A DNA stretch of 64,000 bases from DATBGS01 sp036557885 (GTDB taxonomy: Bacteria; Chloroflexota; Ktedonobacteria; Ktedonobacterales; DATBGS01): contig DATBGS010000050.1 in NCBI GenBank assembly GCA_036557885.1, forward strand, positions 9,255 through 73,254, in the 5' to 3' direction. The position numbers and the translations under genes were made by a program. The notes below the pieces were generated by a model, which worked only from the letters and a program-made list of their open reading frames with translations, made no database searches and was not told the DNA's origin. This document shows, piece after piece, positions 49,373 to 56,842 of the stretch (positions are counted from its first letter, which is position 1; each line of letters begins with the position of its first letter).

Positions 49373-50257
49373 TCAGGGAGAGAGGGGAGGCGGCCAGCCG
49401 CGCACCACTGCGTCGGCCATCTTTGCCACGCGCGCGATCTGGCGCACGTCATGCACGCGCACCATATCCGCGCCATAGGCAATGCTCAGCGCAACCGTCG
49501 CCGCCGTTCCTTCCAGGCGATCTTCAACAGCCGTGCCCAGCACCAGCCCGATATGCGCCTTGCGCGAGGTTCCCACCAGCAAAGGCCGCCCCAGCGCCCG
49601 CAGCTCTCCCAGGCGCGAGAGCACCTGCAAATTCTCCGCACCCACCAGCCCAAAGCCAAAGCCGGGGTCCAGAATAAGCCTCTCCCAGGGCACGCCCGCC
49701 GCCAGCGCCTGCTGAAGACAGCGCGCCAGTTGGCGGACCACATCTCCCAGCGGGTCACAGCGCGGCTGGCCGCGCAAATTGCTCATCAGCACAATCGGCA
49801 CCCCGCGCTCGGCCACCAGCGGCAGCATGTCTGGGTCAGCCAGCGCCCCGCTCACATCATTCACCAGCGACGCCCCGGCATCCAGCGCGGCGCGTGCCAC
49901 CTCCGCCTTCGTCGTATCAATGGACAGCATGATCGAGGCTGGCAGCGCCCCTGCCAACGCCTCCAGAACGGGCAGCACGCGCCCTCGCTCGGCTTCCGCC
50001 GAAAGCGGCGGCTGGCGCTCGGCGCCGGGCCGGGTGGAGACGCCGCCCACATCCAGCAACTCAGCGCCATCCGCCACCATCTGCTGCGCGCGCCCAAGCG
50101 CGTGCTGCACCACCTGTTCAGTGCTCAACCCTTCCAGCAGCAAGCCATCGCGCGAAAACGAATCTGGCGTAATATTCAGGATGCCCATCACATAGGTGCG
50201 GCTTCCCCAGCGCAACTGGTGGCCGCCCCAGATGGTCGGGGCCGGAGGCACAGGCAT
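49373..50257 (-). CDS. folP: Dihydropteroate synthase
   Basis: A 294-residue TIM-barrel enzyme joining pABA to dihydropterin pyrophosphate in folate synthesis. Seen are GILNITPDSFSRDG, DVGGVSTRPGAE, SIDTTKAEVARAAL, NDVSG, LILDPGFGFGLVGAENL and VGTSRKAHIG. Some usually conserved positions differ: GGESTRPG is GGVSTRPG, the MH(M) motif is VLMSNLRG, and the DPGxGFGK Lys is Leu. Length is normal. AGGAGAATGCT precedes the ATG. It may be an ordinary but divergent FolP; an altered substrate cannot be excluded. Confidence 0.88.
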   Translation of the reverse strand: MPVPPAPTIWGGHQLRWGSRTYVMGILNITPDSFSRDGLLLEGLSTEQVVQHALGRAQQMVADGAELLDVGGVSTRPGAERQPPLSAEAERGRVLPVLEALAGALPASIMLSIDTTKAEVARAALDAGASLVNDVSGALADPDMLPLVAERGVPIVLMSNLRGQPRCDPLGDVVRQLARCLQQALAAGVPWERLILDPGFGFGLVGAENLQVLSRLGELRALGRPLLVGTSRKAHIGLVLGTAVEDRLEGTAATVALSIAYGADMVRVHDVRQIARVAKMADAVVRGWPPPLSP

Positions 50258-50285
50258 AGCATTCTCCTGTTATAATCCTCTGAAG

Positions 50286-50315
50286 TTGGAAGATCATCGT
50301 TGTCTCCACTATAGT
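50286..50315 (+). promoter_or_regulatory. Weak promoter for the HAD gene
   Basis: TTGGAA (50286-50291), an 18-base spacer and TATAGT (50310-50315), 33 bases before the ATG at 50348. Confidence 0.4.
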
Positions 50316-50347
50316 ACGCTGATTTCATACATGTCATGGAGCCATAC

Positions 50348-51382
50348 ATGCCCTGGATTCGCCCCGGCCTTGTCATACAGCAACCGCTTGATACAGCCGT
50401 CTTTGATGTAGACGGCGTTCTGATTGATACCACCCGCTCCTACCGCCTTGCCGTCATTGCCGCCACCGAATATCTGCTCAGCACACACCTGGGCCTCTGG
50501 CCGCTTGACGGCGCAACGCCGCACGCGCCCGTCACCCTGGAAGACGTGGCCGCCTTTAAGCTGGCTGGCGGCTTCAACAACAACTGGGACTTAGCCTTTG
50601 CCCTGACCGGCCTCTGGACAGCGCGGCTGCGCGAATGGCGCGGCCAGCCCGAAGCAGCGCTCACCCTGATAGACTGGGCAGCGCTGGCGCATCAGGCCGC
50701 GCAGCGCGGGCAGGGCGGCCTCGTCTGGGCGCGCGCCACCATCCCCCCTTCAGCACAGATTGACTACGATCTGGCGCAAAGCGTGCATGACGAATTTTAC
50801 TGGGGCGCCAAACTCACGCGCGAACTCAGAGGCCAGGAGCCAGCGCATATCCTCGAAGCCCCCGGCCTGGTGCACAACGAAGAAGTCCTGGCGCCGGAGA
50901 CACTGCTGCCCGATCTCTACGCGGGCGGCGTTCGCCACTTCGCCTTGATTACCGGGCGCGTCGGCCCGGAAGTCCCCTGGGCCATTCGCGTACTGCGCGA
51001 GAACACCCAGCCCCCTACCCTCGAATGGCCGCTGACCGCCAGCGAATGGGGCGCCACGCCATTTGAGGTCATCGTACCTGGCAACCAGGTTGCCAAACCC
51101 GACCCCGCCGCGCTCACCCTCGTAGCCGAGCGGCTGGACACCCGCCAGGGCCTGTATGTGGGCGACACCGCCGACGACCTCTCGCTGGTGCTCAACTATC
51201 AACGCGCCGCCAGCGCCAGCGCGCCCCCATTTCTGGCCGTCATGATTGCCAGCGGGCGCGAGGCCGAACTCTACCGCGAGCGCGGCGCCGATCTGGTGCT
51301 GCCTCACATCCGCGAACTTTCCAGTGCCCTGGCGCAGCTTGCCACAGCCGCACAGCCCACCCAGAAGCAGGCCAGACCGTAG
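50348..51382 (+). CDS. HAD-superfamily hydrolase (TIGR01548-like)
   Basis: A 344-residue HAD hydrolase with a large cap. Motif I is AVFDVDGVLIDTTRSYR, motif II is FALITGRVG, and motifs III/IV are KPDPAALTLVAERL and LYVGDTADDLSLVL. The extended cap with FNNNWDLAFALT resembles proteins annotated as HAD TIGR01548, found near histidine-biosynthesis genes in some bacteria. GGAG six bases before the ATG at 50348 favours that start over the ATG at 50336. It is divergent from folP. The substrate is unknown. Confidence 0.85.
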   Translation: MPWIRPGLVIQQPLDTAVFDVDGVLIDTTRSYRLAVIAATEYLLSTHLGLWPLDGATPHAPVTLEDVAAFKLAGGFNNNWDLAFALTGLWTARLREWRGQPEAALTLIDWAALAHQAAQRGQGGLVWARATIPPSAQIDYDLAQSVHDEFYWGAKLTRELRGQEPAHILEAPGLVHNEEVLAPETLLPDLYAGGVRHFALITGRVGPEVPWAIRVLRENTQPPTLEWPLTASEWGATPFEVIVPGNQVAKPDPAALTLVAERLDTRQGLYVGDTADDLSLVLNYQRAASASAPPFLAVMIASGREAELYRERGADLVLPHIRELSSALAQLATAAQPTQKQARP

Positions 51383-51524
51383 CGTCTGCGCCTCCTGCTC
51401 AACTTTGGCACAAAAATCGCTTGCATCCTGTCTGGACCACGCTCCCTGGGACGCTGGCCTTTTCGCCAGCGCCCCAACCATGTATTGACACGAAAATACA
51501 AACGGACATAAAGGGGATCAGCAG

Positions 51525-52325
51525 ATGCAGTACCGGACTTCTGGTTGGCAAGCGCAGCAGGAAAAAACCAGCGCAAACGCGCCCCTGCTGCCAGCGCTGG
51601 CAGCACTCCTCATCATCCTGGCTCTGATTGGGCTTTGGGGCACCGCCCACGCCGCGCCACAATCGGGCGCCAACACCCCCAATCTGAATATCGTTGGCTT
51701 GAACAACAACATCGTCACCCTGTCCGGCGAAAATTGGGAGGCAAACAGCACCGTCGCGCTCAGTTTCAGCACCTCCACCAAATGCCAGCCCGCCAACGCC
51801 CTGCATGCCCCCAACAACATCGCGCTTGTCACCGCCCAGGGCACCTTCCGGGTAGAATACCCCTGGCCCGCCAGCACACCCGGCGGCCCCTTTTACTTTT
51901 GCGCCAGCGGACGCAGCGCCGACCACACCACCGCGCCCAACATCTACACCCCGCAAGCCATCGTCGTCAGTTTGGCGGGCACCGTCACCTTTGCGCCTGG
52001 CTCAGCACCAACACCCCCGCCAACCAACACGCCCCCCGCAGCCCCTACCTCCGCCAGCACCCCCGCCAACGCCGCCACCGCAACAGCCCAGGCAACCACC
52101 GCAGCAAACCAGAGTCCGACTGTCACCGCGCAGCCCACCAGACCAACAAAGCCAACCGCCACCGTGCCCAGGGGCGACCCCGGCAACAAAGGCGCCAGTG
52201 CTTCAAACAAATCGTCTGGTACCATCCTTTTCACCTTTGCGGCGGTTGTCGCCCTCTGTATCCTTGTGTTCATGCTGCTCATCTATCTCATCCATGTCTA
52301 TAAGCATGGGCGCCAAACACCATAG
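51525..52325 (+). CDS. Secreted, C-terminally anchored protein with Pro/Thr linker
   Basis: A 266-residue surface protein. Residues 1-43 hold a signal peptide (LLPALAALLIILALIGLWG, cleavage after AHA). Residues about 50-160 form a beta-rich domain (NIVGLNNNIVTLSGENW), with two Cys (TKCQP, YFCASG) that could pair. A Pro/Thr/Ala linker (about 160-225) leads to a membrane helix (about 233-258: FTFAAVVALCILVFMLLIYL) and a short basic tail. The plan resembles residues 1-215 of the first gene of the window. AAGGGGATCAGCAG precedes the ATG. It is the first of five related genes. Confidence 0.75.
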   Translation: MQYRTSGWQAQQEKTSANAPLLPALAALLIILALIGLWGTAHAAPQSGANTPNLNIVGLNNNIVTLSGENWEANSTVALSFSTSTKCQPANALHAPNNIALVTAQGTFRVEYPWPASTPGGPFYFCASGRSADHTTAPNIYTPQAIVVSLAGTVTFAPGSAPTPPPTNTPPAAPTSASTPANAATATAQATTAANQSPTVTAQPTRPTKPTATVPRGDPGNKGASASNKSSGTILFTFAAVVALCILVFMLLIYLIHVYKHGRQTP

Positions 52326-52487
52326 CCTCTTCCCTTTTGCCCGCATGCTATGGTAAAATGGTTTAGCTAAAGCTAAGCAGCGAGCCAAACGCACGGATGC
52401 CAGGTATTCTGGCCTGGGAAAGCGCTCGCGCAAGGCACCCGGTGTTCTCCCAGCAGGGAAACCATTTCAGGAGGATAGATTTAGCGC

Positions 52488-53273
52488 ATGCAACAAATCT
52501 GTAGTAATTGCCGCTACCCCCTTCAGCCCGGCACTGCCGTCTGCACCAACTGCGGCACGCCCGTCAGCGCTTCCGGGGGCGGCTCATACGACCCCACCAT
52601 CCGGGCCGGTTCGCCCCCAGGCGCCGGATACGGCCAATCACCTTACGGCGCGCCTACCCCCTCTGATCCCTACAGCGGCCAATATAGCGCTCCACAGGGA
52701 AGCCCGTATGGCGCATCACAGCCCAACCCCTATGGTGCACCACAGCCCAACCCCTATGGTGCACCACAGCCCGGCCCCTATGGAACGCCGCAAGCCAACC
52801 AGTTTGGCGGCCCTGGAGCGCCCGTTTTTACGCCCGTTGCCCCCAAACGCAGCCGCCGGGGTATCCTGTTCGTTGCCATCGGAATCATCGTCGCCTGTAT
52901 TGTTGTCGTCGTCGCCTTCAGCGCCTTTAGCAAATTCAAGCAGGTCATCACCACCGGCTCACACATCACCAAAATCCAGGTTGGCACCGGACAAGACCCC
53001 AACACCTTTGAGGTAACAGGCGTCAAAGACACGTTCGACAATGACTCCACCGTCTACGTCAGCTTCACCGTCGTCACCCAGGACGCCAACGCCCAGATCG
53101 TCCTGAAGCTCTACGCTGGCAGTGACCTGCAAGATTCCACTGACTCGGTGACTCCCGATGTTGGCACCAGCGTCTATGGCAACAGCGCGGTGGTCCATAA
53201 GACGGGCGAGCACACGTTTGAGGTGGACTACAACGGAACCAAAGAGGCCACCATCACCTTTAACGTCACCTAA
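52488..53273 (+). CDS. Zinc-ribbon, Pro/Gly/Tyr-rich, single-pass beta-sandwich protein
   Basis: A 261-residue protein. The zinc ribbon uses Cys5, Cys8, Cys19 and Cys22 (CSNCRYP, CTNCG). Residues about 30-125 are a Pro/Gly/Tyr-rich tail including near-exact 24-base repeats (QPNPYGA units, 52717-52788). One membrane helix (about 128-150: ILFVAIGIIVACIVVVVAF) places a C-terminal beta-sandwich (about 158-261, VSFTVVTQDANAQIVLKLY) outside. AGGAGG lies 13 bases before the ATG. The first 90 bases are almost the same as those of the next gene, suggesting recent duplication. Confidence 0.78.
   Translation: MQQICSNCRYPLQPGTAVCTNCGTPVSASGGGSYDPTIRAGSPPGAGYGQSPYGAPTPSDPYSGQYSAPQGSPYGASQPNPYGAPQPNPYGAPQPGPYGTPQANQFGGPGAPVFTPVAPKRSRRGILFVAIGIIVACIVVVVAFSAFSKFKQVITTGSHITKIQVGTGQDPNTFEVTGVKDTFDNDSTVYVSFTVVTQDANAQIVLKLYAGSDLQDSTDSVTPDVGTSVYGNSAVVHKTGEHTFEVDYNGTKEATITFNVT
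52717..52788 (+). repeat. Three 24-base tandem units in coding sequence
   Basis: cacagcccaacccctatggt plus gcac occurs at 52717 and 52741 exactly, with a changed third unit at 52765. They encode eight-residue QPNPYGAP blocks. Confidence 0.85.
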
Positions 53274-53288
53274 TCTCTGACAACCAAA

Positions 53289-53320
53289 GCGCCTGGGGCT
53301 GTTACTCTCGCCCCAGGCGC
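53289..53320. terminator. Hairpin between two paralogous genes
   Basis: An 11-pair stem (gcgcctggggc/gccccaggcgc) with a ten-base loop, 15 bases after the stop at 53273. No T-run follows. Confidence 0.55.
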
Positions 53321-53421
53321 GCCATGCACCAGCCACTGACCAGAACGCTCTTGTGTGGGAGGTGGTGGTCATAGTAAGATGGGTAGACAGAGCATCTCCC
53401 CACACAAAGGAGCAATCATCC

Positions 53422-54282
53422 ATGCAACAAACCTGTCCCAACTGCCGGTACCCCCTCCAGCCTGGCAATGCCGTCTGCACCAACTGCGGCACGCCCGTCA
53501 GCGCTTCCGGGGGCGGCTCATACGACCCCACCATGCGGGCGGGCGCTCCGCCCAATTCCGGCTACGGCCAGCCCGCCTACGGCGCGCCTACCGCGTCCGA
53601 TCCCTACAGCGCCCAATACAGCGGGCCACCAGGCGGCGGCTTTGGCGCCCCGCCTTCCGGCCCCTATGGTGCCCCGCCAGGCGGCGGCTTTGGCGCGCCA
53701 CCTCCCCAACCAGGATACGGCGCCCAGCCCCCCTACGGCACGCCAGTCGGCTACCCCAACCAGTTCCCGCAGCAACCAAAAAAGAGCCACAAAGGGTTGT
53801 TCATCGGGTTGGGTGTCGTTGGCGGCATTGTCGTGATAGCCATCATTGGCTGTATCGTCGTGTCAAATTTATTGCTCAACGCCGGCAAGAAAGTCGTCAA
53901 TGCGGCGCAAACCGCAATAGCCACGATCACGGTGGTGACCGGGACAGACGGCGGTGTCACCACTGGCACGCATATCACCACGCTGCAAGTTGGCACCGGC
54001 TTTGACCAAAACACAGGGGATGTTATTGGCGAGAAAAGCAGCTTTGCATCCGGTGAAAACGCCTGGGTCGTCTACACAGTGAACACCCAGGACGCCAACG
54101 CCACCGTCCAACTAAAGCTGTATAACGATGGCACCCTCTCAGGCTCTACCGATCCCGAAAGCGTAGACACCGGGCAGAACAAGTATGGAAACGAGATAAC
54201 CAACCTCCAGAGCGGAGCACACAGAGTCGAACTTTATTACAACGGAACACTGGAAGCCCAGATCACCTTTAATGTCACCTAG
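53422..54282 (+). CDS. Zinc-ribbon, Pro/Gly/Tyr-rich, single-pass beta-sandwich protein (paralogue)
   Basis: A 286-residue paralogue of the preceding gene with the same plan: zinc ribbon Cys5/8/19/22 (CPNCRYP, CTNCG), Gly/Pro/Tyr-rich segment (with GAPPGGGFGAPP repeats), membrane helix (about 135-155: FIGLGVVGGIVVIAIIGCIVVS), then a C-terminal sandwich (TVNTQDANATVQLKLYNDG) ending ITFNVT as in its neighbour. AAAGGAGC precedes the ATG at 53422; residues encoded upstream look non-coding. The shared ending and start mark tandem duplication. Confidence 0.8.
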   Translation: MQQTCPNCRYPLQPGNAVCTNCGTPVSASGGGSYDPTMRAGAPPNSGYGQPAYGAPTASDPYSAQYSGPPGGGFGAPPSGPYGAPPGGGFGAPPPQPGYGAQPPYGTPVGYPNQFPQQPKKSHKGLFIGLGVVGGIVVIAIIGCIVVSNLLLNAGKKVVNAAQTAIATITVVTGTDGGVTTGTHITTLQVGTGFDQNTGDVIGEKSSFASGENAWVVYTVNTQDANATVQLKLYNDGTLSGSTDPESVDTGQNKYGNEITNLQSGAHRVELYYNGTLEAQITFNVT

Positions 54283-54361
54283 TCGCTAACAGCCAACAAT
54301 CACCACCCGCCAGCCAGGGCGTGCTGTCCGTACATCACATGACAGCCCCCGGCGGGAGCAC

Positions 54362-54401
54362 CTGAAGCGGCAGTGCTTCTTCGAAAGTGCTGCCGCTTCA
54401 G
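54362..54401. terminator. Hairpin after the second zinc-ribbon gene
   Basis: A 17-pair stem with two G-T wobbles (ctgaagcggcag.../...ctgccgcttcag), then CCCTTGTTCT. It lies between two genes and may attenuate read-through into the next. Confidence 0.5.
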
Positions 54402-54444
54402 CCCTTGTTCTGGCGGGAGCAGGCGGCGGAAGGAAGAAACAGAC

Positions 54445-54972
54445 GTGCCTGCATCGCGCTTCTCACTCGTGCATCTCCTCATCGCCCTCAGCATCTTGCT
54501 GGCCCTCGTGCTGGGCGGCCTCCTCCTCTACCTGCGCCTGACCGCCCCATCAGGCGGCCCCGCCAGCGTCGTCAGCAGCAAACACATCGCCACCGCGCAA
54601 ACCGCCTCTGGCGTGGATCAACAGGGCGCCCCCACCAACGCCGACGACTCCTTTGCCGTTGGGCAAACCGTCTATATCGCCTATCTCGTCAACGACGCCG
54701 GACCAGGCAGCGTGCGCATCAAGCTCTATAACAATGGCAGCCTGATAGACACCCAAGCCCAACACTTTGCCCGCCGCAGCACCTATAACGCCTACTTTGT
54801 CTTTCATGCCACGCAAGCTGGCAACTGGGAAGCCGACCTCTACTGGCAGGAGCCTGGCGCCACTGGCGACGGCACACTTGAGCAAAAAGTCACCTTTCTC
54901 GTCGGCAACACCGCCCTCCACCTCTCGCGCCCCCTTTTACGCAAAACGCTGATGGACACCCCTTCGTCCTAG
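54445..54972 (+). CDS. Single-pass beta-sandwich protein lacking the zinc ribbon (paralogue)
   Basis: A 175-residue member of the same family without the zinc ribbon and Pro-rich part. It starts at GTG with GGAAGGAAG upstream; residues 6-32 are a membrane helix (SLVHLLIALSILLALVLGGLLL), then a beta-sandwich (VYIAYLVNDAGPGSVRIKLYNNG) as in the neighbours. The last residues (SS) and the stop codon TAG come from a dispersed repeat unit (cgtcctagtccgc), so the original C-terminus may have been altered. An earlier GTG at 54373 is in frame but poorly placed. Confidence 0.7.
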   Translation: MPASRFSLVHLLIALSILLALVLGGLLLYLRLTAPSGGPASVVSSKHIATAQTASGVDQQGAPTNADDSFAVGQTVYIAYLVNDAGPGSVRIKLYNNGSLIDTQAQHFARRSTYNAYFVFHATQAGNWEADLYWQEPGATGDGTLEQKVTFLVGNTALHLSRPLLRKTLMDTPSS

Positions 54973-55085
54973 TCCGCACAGGCGGACTTTGTGGCCGTAG
55001 GCCCTTAGCCGCGATCTTTAGTCGCCAGGCGGCGTGGCAAAACGGAGGTTTTGTTAGGCGCTCTTGGGCGCGGCTTTTAACCGCC
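54964..55085 (+). repeat. Dispersed repeat mosaic, overlapping the end of a gene
   Basis: cgtcctagtccgcacaggcg is followed by ggccgtaggcccttag, gcgatctttagtcgccag and ggcaaaacggaggt, and then cggcttttaaccgccag. The first unit matches 40558 and the next three match 47529-47586. Confidence 0.85.
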
Positions 55086-55232
55086 AGCTTTCGTCGCCTG
55101 GAGCCATCCTGTCCTCTGGCACAACGCACGCTGCCCATGCTATCATTGCTCAGGAGCATTCTTCCGGCACCTTGCCCGCTTGATCATCAGCTCAGAAGCG
55201 GACCCTTCGCCGGGTCAGTAAGGAAACAGCAG

Positions 55233-56213
55233 ATGCAACAAACCTGCCGAGTCTGTAATAATTTCATCCCAGTCGGCGCAACGACGTGTAGTTACTGCGG
55301 AACACCTGTCAACAGCACCCCGTATGGTCGGCAGAACTTTCCTGCGCCGCCAGGAACATCCTACGGCCCCTACACCCAAACCTCCTCAACCTCCAGCGAC
55401 CCCTACGCCGCGCAATACAGCCAGCCCGCGCTCCCAACGCCGCCCCCCGCGCCTGCTTTTGGTCCCTCCAACTTTGCCACGCCGCAGCAGCCCTTCATGC
55501 CGCAGAAGCCCCTCCCGCCACGCAAGCCAGTCGGGGCCATCATCGGCATCATCCTGGCCGTCGTCATCGTCCTTGGCGGGCTGGGGGCTGGCGCCTTCTT
55601 CCTGCTCCGAAAGGGCGGCTCAGCCAACACCCCCACCTCCACCGCCGCCGTCTCGCCCACCGCCATCCCCAGCCTGTACCAGTCCAGCCTGACCACCCAA
55701 ACCAGCGGCTGGGATTGCGGCACAGCCACCTGCTCGTTTAATCCCGATGGCTACCACATCAGCACGCCCGACGATTTCGTCTACACCTCCTTCCTGACCA
55801 AACAGCAATTTACCGATATGGTCATTCAGGTCAACGGCATCATCAGCCAGGGTGACCCCACCAACGCCGGGCTTGCCATCGCGTTCCGCACCCCACCGTC
55901 AAACACACAGGCGGGCTATGCGTTTCTCCTCTATGGTGATGGAACCTATGCCCTGGTGCGCTGGGACAGCCAGGGGAAAGCATCAGACATCATCCAGGAG
56001 CAGACCTCTCCCAACATCCATCAGGGCTTACAACAGCAAAATACCTTTAAAATCGTCATCAAAGGATCAGAATTCACCATCTTTGCCAACGACCAGAAGA
56101 TCGCCCAGGCCGCCGACAGCACCTATGCCAAGGGCTATATCGGCCTCGGAGCCACCGGCAAAGGCACTCTCGCCATCTTTTCTGATCTGCTCGTCACCAA
56201 CCCAGACTCATAA
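55233..56213 (+). CDS. Zinc-ribbon, Pro-rich, single-pass LamG-like protein
   Basis: A 326-residue protein of the cluster's plan with a different outer domain. The zinc ribbon uses Cys5/8/19/22 (CRVCNNF, CSYCG). A Pro-rich tail runs to about 100; a membrane helix follows (about 104-126: VGAIIGIILAVVIVLGGLGAGAFF). After a Thr/Ser linker, residues about 155-326 resemble the LamG/DUF1080-like domains of the two large secreted proteins (GLAIAFRTPPSNTQAGYAFL, FKIVIKGSEFTIFANDQKI, KGYIGLGATGKG). AAGGAAAC precedes the ATG at 55233; a longer in-frame start is not supported. Confidence 0.8.
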   Translation: MQQTCRVCNNFIPVGATTCSYCGTPVNSTPYGRQNFPAPPGTSYGPYTQTSSTSSDPYAAQYSQPALPTPPPAPAFGPSNFATPQQPFMPQKPLPPRKPVGAIIGIILAVVIVLGGLGAGAFFLLRKGGSANTPTSTAAVSPTAIPSLYQSSLTTQTSGWDCGTATCSFNPDGYHISTPDDFVYTSFLTKQQFTDMVIQVNGIISQGDPTNAGLAIAFRTPPSNTQAGYAFLLYGDGTYALVRWDSQGKASDIIQEQTSPNIHQGLQQQNTFKIVIKGSEFTIFANDQKIAQAADSTYAKGYIGLGATGKGTLAIFSDLLVTNPDS

Positions 56214-56233
56214 GCATCCCTGGCAAACCCCCG

Positions 56234-56268
56234 CTTGTAGCCCCGGCCTCCGTGCCGGGGTCACAAGC
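56234..56268 (+). repeat. Dispersed GC-rich repeat copy
   Basis: cttgtagccccggcctccgt plus gccggggt is the same unit as at 38791; its ends cttgt/acaag pair. Confidence 0.75.
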
Positions 56269-56363
56269 AAAAGCGCCCCACGAGCAGCAAAGCAGCAGAG
56301 CCATCACAGCAAAAAAAGCGTTCATCTGTTCGCGATGGCATAAAGATTGCAGCACCATATTGG

Positions 56364-56577
56364 CGAGAATTGCAGTTCTCAGCGATTCTCGGACGAGATG
56401 GGATAAGTCCGAAAGGCGGTGCCCATGCGCGTCTCAATTCGCGTCTTTTACGGAGTTTGGCAGGTGGATAGGTAACGCTGCCGTTCACGCGGCAGCATCC
56501 AGGCAAAGCGGATGCCCTGGTTCAACCAGGGCATTCACTGAAGGGGCAGGGTGAGCGACCGATGATAGATCGCGCTC
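56364..56577 (+). ncRNA. Candidate structured RNA or leader
   Basis: Stems read by eye: 56364-56370/56385-56391, 56398-56402/56422-56426, 56477-56483/56490-56496, 56512-56520/56526-56534 and 56553-56557/56573-56577 with an inner cgat/atcg; GCCTTTCTCC follows the last. An alternative stem (gcatcc 56494-56499 with ggatgc 56510-56515) would break two of them, as in a switch. No known riboswitch consensus is recognised. Confidence 0.3.
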
Positions 56578-56842
56578 GCCTTTCTCCAACGAGTGAGCAT
56601 CCCCCAAAAGAGGCTGTTTCTCTCAAGAGGCCAGCGGGTACCTCTGCTAGTTGGATACTCGCTGGTGTCTCTTTCTTTACCACAAAACCCAAAATCTCAA
56701 CCTTCCCTCTCGACTTTGCTCGCAAAGTGTGCTATGCTGGCACTATAAGATGCGTGGCTCTTTCTCTCTGCTCATACTATGGTTTTCTGGTATTTCTATC
56801 TTCTTATTTACTCGTGGGAGACTCCCAGAGGAGAGGTCGCTT

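Larger units (their letters stand above)
56214..56842 (+). other. Long structured intergenic region before the NYN gene
   Basis: This 629-base gap contains a dispersed repeat (56234-56268), a hairpin-dense stretch (56364-56577, listed separately), AT-richer sequence with possible -10 boxes near 56735-56750, and the ribosome site of the NYN gene. No coding frame is convincing. Confidence 0.55.
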
